Shown here: piece after piece, positions 27,301 through 39,300 of the stretch | How the letters are laid out: each line of letters starts with the position of its first letter | Numbering within the stretch: position 1 is the first letter of the stretch | Assembly: GCA_034336665.1 (NCBI GenBank) | Contig: JAPFBE010000003.1 | Location: 62,105,352 to 62,169,351, forward strand | Length of the DNA stretch: 64,000 nucleotides | Direction: 5' to 3' | DNA from: Luscinia megarhynchos | Lineage: Eukaryota; Chordata; Aves; Passeriformes; Turdidae | Position numbers and translations under genes: made by a program | Notes under the pieces: model-generated | Seen by the model: only the letters and a program-made list of their open reading frames with translations | What the model was told of the DNA's origin: nothing | The model's database searches: none

Positions 27301-30300
27301 AAAACTAATGTGAAATGGTAGAGCTGTGTTATGGGATTACCTAAAATAAAGCTTTCCTTTTCCTTTCCCAACTATTAAGGTTCTGATGGGCATTTCAAAC
27401 CAATTTCTTCTTGCTTCCTTGTTTACTTTATATGTTTATCCATACAGAGTCATCACAATCCATTTTGGTGCACAAAAAAAAAAAGAGTATTTTGAATTGT
27501 GCATGAAAAGTTTGAGACTTTTGTTCCCCTAACCCAGAGTCTGATATCCTCAAGACAAACTTGATGGAAGGAGAGGGAATTCTCTTGTTTTCCACCTTCC
27601 CCCTTCATTGCAGAAAAAAGCTGATTTCTTGAGTGATTTTGATTTGGGTTTGGATCAAAGGCTTTGTGTTGTAAGATGAACTATTCACACATCTTATTTA
27701 TTGATTCAAATTCAGTTTCGTTTATAGAGCTGGTAAATGAACATCTGTATATAATAGTGTTTTTTGTCTGAGCTCTCTTTGTAGTGAGTTTATGTAGACT
27801 GTGTGTATGTTTGTGTGTCTATGTATATAAGGCACATTCTTCAAGCATATTGGGTATTCTTTTGATTTTTCTGAAAGCTTACAAACACAAACCAGATTTC
27901 TTTTCAACAGGAGAAGCAACCCTTTACTTATTCAATAGTGGTGCACAGCAGCTGTTTGAAGTAAAAGCTTTTCACGAGGAACGTCGTTCCTGGTTTATAG
28001 GTCAGACTGTTCAACAGGGTGAGTTGGATAATGTGTCTTTCCCCCATCTTTAATGTTTCTACACAGACCTTCCCTCTCTCTTCTAGTAAATTTACAGGTG
28101 TTTTTCCTAGTTGAGACATGCTGCATCATATCACCACCTGATAGACTCATTTGCCATGTGGGTTTAACCAGGGCTGAGGGCTTTGTCATTTCTCTTTAAA
28201 AGGTTGCCTTTGGCAGCCTCAATTAGACAGATGTTCATTTGTCATTTTTCTGAAGGGGGAAGGGAGGATAAGGAATTCAATTGTGTTTAAACTCAAGTGC
28301 TGTAAAATAGTTAGCTTTCCTTGTCAATCACACCAGCGAGTCCTCTGTGTAAGTTAGTATGTATTATCCTTTGGGAAGGAAAAGAAAGGGCTGGATGGCC
28401 TAAGCCAGCTGAGCAAAGTGGTTTGTTGGAGCTCCAAGCACTGCAATGTATGGTCTTGCATTTTTTGAATTACCTCTGTAGTCCCCAGCCTAAGTGCTGG
28501 GTTCTCAGGAGAGGCCTGCTGTCTGAAGCTGCCATTTCAGTGTTCCCTCTGAAGGGAGCTGGTCTGTACTATCCTGGACGTTCTCTGATCCAGCTCACCT
28601 TTCTGAAAATGAGGAGTAAACTTGTGTAGCTTGCTTGTGACAGCTTTCACAATCCCTTTTCAGTAAGGATGTTATTGTAGCAGTGTTTCTCTGCCAGCTT
28701 GTCCGCAGACCAGCATGTCCTTAACTATTAATTCAGAAGATTAAGGTATATTTATTTTATTCCCTTTCATTAGAGAAAAGTCCATTTATAGTAATAAATA
28801 AAAGCAACCCTTCCAGACATACACTTTCTTTAACAGTAATATCCCAAAGTGTGTACTAACTTTTAAACATCCTCTGCAGGCACATAAAGCAATGCAAGCA
28901 GTATGTCTCTGAGCTTTTCCTTGCTCTGTCTTGGGGATGAGCCAACAGACTGGGTCTGCTCCCTGCTCCAAATTATGTCCACATTGCATTCTCTCTCTCC
29001 CTTTCTAACCTTTATTTTGGCCCTTGGGAAACAGTTGCCTTAAGAAATCATGCCCTGAGTTTTCTGTAAAAAAATACAGTGGAAAAATTGTTCCTGAATG
29101 TTAGGGCCGCTGTATCTCTGAAGCGGTCAGAAGAACAACATAAAAAAAATCTGTGTGTTTGCAGTTAAAACGAATTATATGATTGTCTGCAGAGAAGGGC
29201 AGAGGTCTTTATACACCTCTGGTGAGTCTGAATCTTTAGAACAAACAAAAATAACTCTTCCTGGAGGTTTGGTGGAAAGCATTTAAATGGAAGCTTTGAG
29301 AAAGTGGCTAGTGCGCTTTTTCCTTCCAATTTCAGTATCAAAGCTTTTGTGTTTGTGAGTAGTCCTGATGCTTGCTCTGTCTCACATGGAGTATCATGTT
29401 GGTAATACACATGGTAGGTTGGATATCAGCTTTGCCCAAACCACATTCTTCCCACATGATCTTTTGTTAGTTTTAGGGTCATCATAATAGGATTTCCTTT
29501 TCTATAATTATCTTCATCATGTGATTTAAAATAAACAAAAAAATTTATTATTATTTGCTTTTGGTTTGCTAATTAGTGTCAAATTGTCATCAATTATTTG
29601 GTCTCATTAGTGAATTTCCTTGATGTTATGTTGTTTCCAATTATCTGCAGTTATGCAAAAAGCCTGACTAAGCCATTGTCCTGCAATGAACTCCAGATGG
29701 GCAGAGGTGTCTGTTTCAATGGGAGACCAAGTTCTTCCTTTGTGTGTAACCTTGAATTCAACACACTGAGCCATGTTTTCTAATCTAAGTTTATTTTGTT
29801 CCCTTTGTGGACTGCATCAGATTCTTCCTTTATAGATGAAGGCAGCTCTCACTTACCTAGCCCTTGAAATTTTTTCTTGTCCTGCCTGTCTTCTGCCAGA
29901 GCAGTGTTGCCTTGCCCAGTGTTAGAGGTGGAGTATTGCTAAATATCTCTGGTATCCCAAACCAATTTCTGTTGCCCCCAAATCTGCCAACAGAGGGCAG
30001 CTTCAATTTTGCTGGTTTTAATGCAATCCAGAAAAAAGGCAAAACTCAGAGTACATGAAGCAGAAGTCCTGAAGTGGAGCTTTTGCTTTGTTTTGGCAGG
30101 GTAGAGAATTGAGTTATGTCTATATTTTTAATATAAAATTACAAATACAATTTTTCTGTTTGTTTTATTAAAATACTGGGATACTTACTATAAAAAATAA
30201 ATGTTGTTCACTTTCCTAAAAAACGTCCTAAAGCTCCAAAAATTTATTTTGTAAGCTTACTTTTGCATGTCTGTCACCTAGATGGACGCCTGCTGTTTGT

Positions 30301-33300
30301 TACACCAATGGACCCCTTATTTCTGATACTTTACTACCTCATAAAGGCAGACAAAGAGGTAAGCCTGCTTTATTTTTTTTCTCTGGAATTCTCAGGAGAA
30401 AACATTATTTCTTACTTCAGTTCTGCAGAAGTTATGTTAATTTTACAAAGAGTGGCTTCCATAATAATGGAAATTTGCATTTAAAGTAGAATTGTCTTAA
30501 TACCTAGAAGTATTTTTGTTTGCATCAAGTTGCGAATTATGGTGCAAGTGTCAGCTTTCAATCTCAACAAGCACTAATCACCTTCTTTTTTAAGAGAGGA
30601 GGATCTTTTGTCTTTTTGTGAGAACCTGTCCCAGAACTATTGAATTTAAAATGCTGATATGTCATCAGATCAAAACAAACTAGTGCCCTTTCTGAGGCAT
30701 CAGTAACATGGTTATTTTGGGAAAGAAAGGAAAAAGAAAAATTTGGATGCTATGGAGGAGGAAAGAGGAACATTTCTGTGGCAGTTTGAACTTGAAACAA
30801 CATTTTTAGAACAGCAACGGGATGATCGAGTATCCATAGGTTGGGTAATTAAAAAATGGCTTCCTTGGTTTATCAGGGGTATAGCAAATCCTCACTTAAA
30901 TTTCTGAAATACGTCAAAATTCGTAGGGAAATTTTTTGAAATTTTTTATAAGCAGCCTGTGAAAAAATGAGCACAAAATATTTTCTGCTTTAGATTGCAA
31001 GTGAAGAATGCAGAACAATTTTTTTATTGTGGAGATATAAAGTTTTCCTACATCTTTGTAGGAGTAACTTACTGTTCTGTAACGATTTTTTAATTATTTA
31101 AGATACAGGGTGTGTAGATGTATTCTGTATTTCTGTGATCAAGATGATCCATCAGGAGAGGTCATTCTACAAGTAGTTCAGCTTGTTCCCTGGGCACTGC
31201 ACTCTGAATTCATCATTCCTTTGAAAGCTTTATACCAAACTTCAAGTAGGGAAGTAGTAAATCTGCTCTCTTTATTTGGAGGGGTGTTGTGGTAGCCTGA
31301 GTAAAGGACAGCTACAGCTGCTGTTCCTGTGCATAGCAAGAGTCCTGTGCTGCCCTTCACTTCTTCAGTACATTGTTTTCTAGGTTTTCTGGTTTTCAAG
31401 GCCAGGCATGATGCCAGATAAATGCATAGAACTGTTCTGGGTCCTTAAAAAGGGCAAATGCATTTTGCAGTGCCTTGCCTAGGTTAGTATAGTCTACAGT
31501 CTCATGGCAAGCCTGAATGCAGCACAGTCATTTCCAGCTTGAACTAATGGATATCACTGGATTTCATAGAATCATCCTTTGCACTGTCCTTTGATTTTGA
31601 TAGTATGAGGAAGGGTTGCTTGAGGCAGAATTGCTTGGTGTGTCTCTGAGCAGAGCCATCTCCTATACAGCACCTTTCTTGGCTTAGGCTCTGTGCCCAT
31701 GCATAATGTAAATGCAACTGTCTTGCTTTGGGACACAAGCAGGTAGGTTATCTATAAGAAAGAGCTTATTGCACCTTTATTTTTGTGTCTCTTATTTTTG
31801 CCACAGTTATTGTGCCTTTTCCCTTTTAAGGAGAAAAAACCCTCTAAATACTTTCTTAGTTCTGCTTTTTGTGTTTTTGTTTGGGATTTTTTTCTTGTTT
31901 TTATTGTGATTTAACAATAGATGGTTACTTTTATTAAGCCTCCGAGTGTCTGGCAAGAGAATTAATTAAAAATGAAAGCAGTGTACCCCAAATGGGTTTT
32001 TTCATGCTGACCAGTATAATGAGTTCAGCCTTGGCTCCAGAGACCATGCACTCTCTAAGCATTAGAAGCTCACAGAGTCTTTGTACTGATGCACTAAAGG
32101 ATCTTTCCAAAGGGAAGGTTGCCAGTTGTGCCAAACCATGCTGAATGATTATGCATTGTTTGGCAATGGCAAAATTTGTTTGATAGTTCTGTCATGTGTG
32201 GGGCTACTTAAGTTGTGCCAAAATCACTTTATATCCCTAATCCGGCCAAACTGGAATTGACTTTTCAGAGGTGAAAGGTTAATACTGTGTTCCAGAAGCT
32301 GCCCTGCTCCTTTGAGATTTATCTTTGTGGAAGGAAAAGCAAAATTTGAATGGAACTTATGACACTGGGCTTAATCCAACAGGTTTTGGTCTAAAACACT
32401 ATTGGCACACACTGACTACTGTGTCTTATGTCATCTTCCAAAAAATCCCGCTGTACTTCACATTAGTTTCTCCCCATGTTGTTTTAAATGTGGCCTTTTA
32501 AGTGCAGTGTTTGAAGAGTTCAACATTTTGCAGGTATTTACTGGTCTGAAATAAATATTTATAGCTTTCTTTGTAATCATTTTCTGAATGTGTCATGTGT
32601 TACCGTTCAAAATACGATCTTCTTTAAATCCTTTATTTTAAAACTATGGCCATTGCATGCATATATATTTATATACATATGTGTAGTGTGTATATATGTG
32701 TCTTAACATTTTAGTAATGCTTTTGTAATCCCTTTGATGTATTTTCAGCAGCAAGGAAAGTTCCAGCCACTTGATCAAGTTGTGCTAGACTCAGAATACC
32801 CTAGCTGCCCTGTTGCTGCTGAAGTGTGCAGATGTTAAACAGTACATACAGCACATAACAGAAGAAAAAGGTGAAAAAAAGGGTTAGGGAGGAGGGAGGA
32901 AAAAAAAAAAAGCTACTCAATTTGTTAATGTCACCTCATTACAAGATAGATTTAAATAATTGTTCTTTGCTTTACCAAATAACCGAAGTGCTGGACACAG
33001 CTGTACTTTAAAAACAGAAGCTTAGGCTTAGAACTTGTCATTGCAGTCTTGTGAATAGAAATGTATGGATCTCAGATTTTCTGCTGCAACTCTGAAAAAC
33101 CCATGCAGTCTTGTTGCTAGGTGTCATACAAATGATAACCAATCAGAGCTGGCTTTTGACATTACTTTATATGTTGTGAATTCTCTTTGACTTGGATGAG
33201 AATTTTACATCTCTCTAAATTCTTTATTTAGTGCAGGATGGTCTGGCGTAGAAGTGGCCCATTTTACTGTTTTTTCATCCTTTCCCAAAGCATTGAAACA

Positions 33301-36300
33301 ATAAGTAGAAAAAAGCTGGAGAAGAATAAATATGCTGCTGAGAAAGGAGAACACAAGTTTTCTGGCTCTGCATAATTTAGTGCTGTGGGTTTAAGCTTAA
33401 AGACTTAATTGTTTTAAAATACAAAAATTGATTGGGATGCATAAGTATTTGAGAGAGAAAACTCAAATGGAAAAAGTTAGCAAACTGTTAATTCTGTACA
33501 GAGTTTCCTCAACCTTTGTTGAGAATTCCCTTTGGTGTGAGGGCTTTAATTTTATTTGAGGACAATATATGCTTTCTAGGGAAGGGACAGGCACATGACA
33601 TTGTTTTTGCAGGTTTGCAGATGCGCAAAATGTACAAGACCTCAGTTTTATTTTCAGATCTTTAAACAGCGTTCTATTTAGGCTTGCTTACTCCCTGATA
33701 GGAAATGGAGATTTCCCTACATGCTCATGGAGATCTACAGGAGAACATACAGGAATATTTTGCACCACCAAGTGCAAAACTAGTAAGCTCTGATTTGTGC
33801 ACTAGAGTTCCTCCAAGGAGTTGAGGTTCAAATTAAAAGACAGATTGGAAGCTACAAACATTAAGAATTTGCTTTCACAGAGCAAGCTGATCCTTATTGA
33901 TATATTTATATATATAAAAGTAAATATTTTGATGATCTACAGATAATTGGGAAGTGGCTAAGAAAAGGTGATGAAAAAATAAAATCTGCTAAATACAAGA
34001 CCAGACCTCCTCCTTGTTATAGAATGTTAAGGTGTTTGTTGGGGGGCAGAAGCTGTAAGTTAATTTAGGTGCACAAGTTTAAGTATTTTGGGCTTGATGT
34101 AGTGCATGTGCAGTAAGGAAGTTGCATTTGAGCTTCAGGGCAGGACACATTTGCATTGACAATGCTTACTTTCACAAGGGAGTAGAAAATCTAGGTGGCA
34201 AGGCCACTTAGATTGTCATATTCTGTTTGGGACTGGAGTAGTTGGAATTATGTGCTTCCATAAACACATAATTGTGGAGTAATATTACTATTCCTCCTGC
34301 ATTTCCAAAAGAACCTACAGAAACATTTAGTTACATTTTGTATCATCTGGACTGAACAATCTTTTTTTGGGTGAGTTCTGACTTTTAAAAAGGCTTCTGT
34401 AGGACACGTGCATCTGAAATGCAAAACCCCTTTTGCCTTCTAATGAAGTGACAGGTATTTCCATTAAAAAGTATTTAAGCTTTCAGGCAGTTGCTGTGCC
34501 CTACAACTTGTCTCACCTGGGATAAGTAGCCAGGGTGAGAGAAGAGCTATTAAACTTCTGTGTACAGAATGACACAATCATCAAGGTTGGAAGAAACCTT
34601 CAAGATGGTCTAGTCCAAGTGTCAACCCAGCACTGCCACTCCTAAACCATATTTCCAAGTGTCACATCCAGACTCCTCTTGAACACTGTTCCAGAGACTG
34701 TGATTCCACCACTGACCTGGGCACTTTATTCCAAAGTCTGACCGCCCTTTCAGTCCAAAAAATGTTTCTAATACCTAATGTGAAGATCTGGTGCAACTTA
34801 AGGCAATTTACTTTTGTCCTTTCACTTGAGACATGGCAGAAGAGACTGACCCCCACGTCAATGCAATTCCTTTCTGTTTATGTGAGGTGTAGAGGGCAGT
34901 ATGGTCCCTCCTGAGTCTCACTGCGAGTAAATACCCCCAAAACCTTCAGCTGCTCCTCATCAGACTTGCACTCCAGACCCTTTACCAGCTCCACTGCCCT
35001 TCCCTGGACACACTCCAGCACCTCGGTGACCTTCTTGTAGTGAGGGGCCCAGGACTGGACACAGGATTTGAGGTGTGGCCTCATCAGTGCTGACAGGGAC
35101 CATCCCCGCCCTAGTCCTGCTGGCCACACTATTGCTGATAGAGGCCAGGGTGCCATTGGCCATCTGGGCACACTGCTGGCTCATGTTTGGTGGCTGTTGA
35201 TTAGCACCCCCAGATCCCTTTCTGCTGAGCAGCTTTTCAGCCACTCTGCCCCCAGCCTGTAGTGCTGCAGAGGTTTGTTGTTTGTTGACCCAAGTGTAGG
35301 ACCTGACATTTGTCCATGTTGAACCTCATGGCATTGGGTCTTGGCTTATCAGTCTAGATCCTTCTGCAGAGCCTTCCTACCCTGCAGCAGATTGACATTC
35401 CTGCCCAACTTGCTACCATCTGTGAACTGACTGAGGGTGCACTAAATCCTCCCATATAGATAAAGATATTAGATGAAGAATTGGCCCTGGGGTCACTAGT
35501 GGCTGGCTGCCAACTGGATGTGACACGATTCTCTGTGCCTCGCCATCCAGACTGGTTTTTTAGCCAGTGTGGAGTGTACCTGTCCAAGCCGTGGGCTGCC
35601 AGCTTCTCTAGGACAGTGCTGTGGGAGACAGTGTCAAATGCTTTCCAGAAGTCTAGATAGACAGCATCCACAGCCTTTCCCTCATCCACTAAGTGGATCC
35701 CATTGTCATAATGGAGATAAGGTTGGCCACCCATCTGAGAAGGTGAAAAATGGTGCCACATTCTTTTTGGCTGTCAAGCCTAAGTCTGCATAGGATCTTA
35801 AGACAAGGTCTGGATTATTTTTGTGCAGGGGCACTTCCTCCAAACAGCAGTACAGCCTTTGGACAGTATTTATGTTCCCAAGACAAAACTTTAAAAAAAC
35901 TGTTTTTGCTCTAGATGAGCTCTTGTGTCTTGGTCTAACTTCTGTATCCATTCTGATACTGTAATTGCAGTTGTTATCTGTCAGAGCATCCTCCCATAAA
36001 CTATTCTGCTAGACAGTGTGAAGATATTTCACTGCTTGTTTTTTTTTCCGTTTTAATTATGTGCACCTATAAGTTTATGTCATTTTGCCAACAAATTATA
36101 TTAGCTGTTAAAGATGTGTTTACTTCCTGAGTTTTGTTTTGAAATGTGAGGTTAACAATGCTTTCTTTAGTCATGAAAGCTGAACACACATGCACACATC
36201 AGCTTGATGTGATGTTCTTGGATTTCCCCAGGCTTGTACTTGTGTGTACATGCTACTTCTTTTCTTGTTCAGGTTTGGGTTGGGTTACAGTGAGGCTTGT

Positions 36301-39300
36301 TTTAGGATTTCTTTCTTTTTTTTAGAACACCAAGAGTACTGTTATGCAACAAGCCCATTGGCACTTGCTTGCCTGTCATGCACACATCACCTTTCTGTTT
36401 AATCCACTTCTATGTGTTTCATATTCTCATGTCTTTTATTGCTTGTAAAAAATACCAGTATTATGACTTCAGGTACTCACTCTTTTCTGGCTCTTAAGAC
36501 CTGTTGTCTACTTTGTAGCCTTTCTCATTTAAGGAGCAGAGCATTAGGGCAAGAAATATCAGTTGTGAGGCTTCTGCAGCTCTGTTCTGCTTGACAGAAC
36601 TTAACAACATAATTATTTCACTCTTCATTTAGTCTTAAGACATTTAACATCTGTCTAACAAATTCTTACCCCAGAGCACTCACAGTTTACACTTACTGAA
36701 TTAGCAGAAAATCCACCTTCCCAGGCCTCATCCTTGAAGGGCGCTGAAAATTCATTTAGCTGAATTAAATTCTGAATTACCTGCTTTAGTAGTTGTGGAA
36801 AGGGTGTGTTACAGCTCACTAAGTCTGGGTGAGGCAGGTTGTTTGCTAATAAATTCTGACATTGGATTGAATGTACAGTAGAGAAGGTTTAATAAAGGGT
36901 TATGAATTCCAGTTCTAGAGTGTTACTCTTTGTTTCATTTTGCAAGGCAAAAGCTGTACTGTGATTTTGTCTGATGTGATTAACATGAAGAGCCAAGAAA
37001 ACTTACCTGATTAGAAGAACTAAATAATATTGCCAAGCTTGTATTCCCAGGAGGTAGGAAAAAAGGGGCCATATAAGTTTCAGAGTTATGGAAAACACTG
37101 AGAAAATGGATTTTAAAATGTGCTTTAGGCAGTTTGCTCAACAATACATCAGGGAAACTTCCAAGTCTACATAGCGATTACCCGATCACTGAACATATTA
37201 TTTAATTGTAGAACCACTTATATTCCATCTGTATTTCTCAAACCCAATCTTTCCAGATGTCTCAGACCAGTTTTATAGGCACCAGACACATTAGGGAACA
37301 AAAGGCTTTCCAATATATACTCATATTATCAAACGTAGTCACTAACTCTCACCAATATCAAATGTGCATCACATGTTAAATCCACGTTCCAATATTGAAT
37401 CCTTTTGTCAGCAGTTTGTGACTTTCATAACTCACTTTAATTCTTCAGAGGTCTCAAATATTGTCAGTTTCTAGAGTTTAATAGTCAAAACTGTCAGGCA
37501 CACAAAATATTTTCAAACAAAGTGATCTCTGAAGGGTTCAGTGTAATTATTTTTCACATGTTTTAATGAAAATGGCTTCACAGTTCTACATTTCCTTTCC
37601 CTGAGTCACTCTGAATCATGCTGTTGTGGGAGAGTCTGCCTGGGAATCCAGACTAGAATTACTTTTCAGTATGGGTTGGGGGATGGTGCCCAGAGGATGT
37701 CCCTTCCTCGAACTTTCTTAGATAAGAGAGGAATCTATGAATTGTACTCACTGTACTTAAACCCAAAGCACGTTAGCCCTTTGTGAAGCAGGTTCAAGTA
37801 TCCAGAGTGTTTCTTTATTTTCTGCTTCTTTTCTTTCAGTGCCATTTAGAAGCATCCAAGTCCAAAAGCCTGCAGCCAACAATGTCACAGCTAATTGTTT
37901 TACCTGTAGCTCATCATAAAGCAAAATGTGTATTAGTGTATTTTTCATTTCTGCTCTGAAGAGTTTTTGTATTTTGCTATTGTACAACTATTGAGAGAGA
38001 TTTAGACTTTTATCTTGCAAACAGTTTTCCTCGACCTCTCCATACCCCCTGCCATGCATACAGAAAGAGCACATAATAGTTCACTGTTTGTGTGCAATTT
38101 GGAAGAGCCAAGATAAACCTCAAAGAAGGAAATGCTGTAGGAATCATAAATAATATGTTGTTGTTTGCCAGGGGAGAAGGCAAATCCATGAAATGAGAGT
38201 TGGAATATGACACTGTATCAGTAAATGACATGAAACAGATGTAGGTATTTCTGGGAATGGTATACAGGAGATTAAAACTTATTGAAATACCTGTTAAAGA
38301 CTGAAGCAGCAGGCTCCAAAACCTCCTGTGAAATCTTATTAGGCATCTGATTCCATTTCCCAAATGTAGCTTTCTGTGAGTTAATACTGAATTTTTATAC
38401 TGAAATTTCTGTGAGTCTTTGTAATTTTCTCTTTTACCTGGGTGTTTTGAACTCATGTATCTCCAGATAACTGATCACATGTGAATAGCAAGTGTTCATG
38501 ATGCCCTCATTATCAGAGGGGAAGCACTCTCTGAAATTCTTATATCATCAAGTTAATTTGTGTTGCTATATAAATCATGAGTGAATCATGTACTTCCTCC
38601 CACAAGGAGTGAGTTTTGCTATTTTGGATTCTGTATTTTCTTTTAACTTTGTATTGAATTATGTAAAACTGGGATAGAAGTAAAAATTCTGCTTTAGTCA
38701 CTCTTGACAGGAGAGAGGATAACTGACAGGGAAAGGGTTTATTGAAGAGGTTTAGTTTCAGTAACCAACTTTCTGTCCTGGCTCCTTACTAGGTGCTTAA
38801 ATTCACTACAGAGATTTAAGATAATAAAGATTTAAGATAATGTGTTGTTTAAAAAAAAAAAAAAAATTGTGGAAACAACATTTTGTGTTGTGTTGTAGTA
38901 GTAGTAGCTATGTAGTTAAAATCACCAGTCTGGTGTCACAGGGCAGTGAAGGTGAAGTGAAACTACAAGGGCTTGAGAATAGTCTTTGTGAATTAAGAAA
39001 CCCAAGATTGCACATAAATAAATAAAATCTGTGCTTTGCTGGATTACATCCTAATTAAGGAACGGTCAAATTGTTCAGACTTGTTCATATCAGTTCAATC
39101 TGTTTTGGTTTTTTTTTTCCAATATTTTTGAAACTTATTGCCCTGATATCAAACATCTGCAAAATGCCAATTAACTTTTATATTGTATCTAAAAGTTAAA
39201 AAATTTTAAAGGTATTGAAAATGCAATCCAAACCAGACGCGACTTTTTTCCTCTTGCTTGTTTTTTCTCAGAGATTGGCAGTCAGAAATTCCACAAATAC

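Larger units (their letters stand above)
32871..39271 (+). other. RNASEH2B: RNASEH2B intron 5
   Basis: A 6.4-kb GT-AG intron with acceptor TTTTTTCTCAG. It is interrupted by a 1.2-kb minus-strand CR1 copy at 34567-35742. It also has a TA-rich stretch near 33897-33920 and a poly-A run near 38849-38866. I find nothing else recognisable. Confidence 0.88.

Noticed and set aside
32756..32870. Third possible acceptor (CAAG) that would give exon 5 the length class 3n+1
   Set aside because: It puts the conserved first half of the exon out of frame with an early TAG, so it does not explain the frame break.
38010..38456. 148-codon minus-strand frame in intron 5
   Set aside because: No domain, AT-rich, no supporting neighbours or splice sites; the length is within chance for 64 kb.
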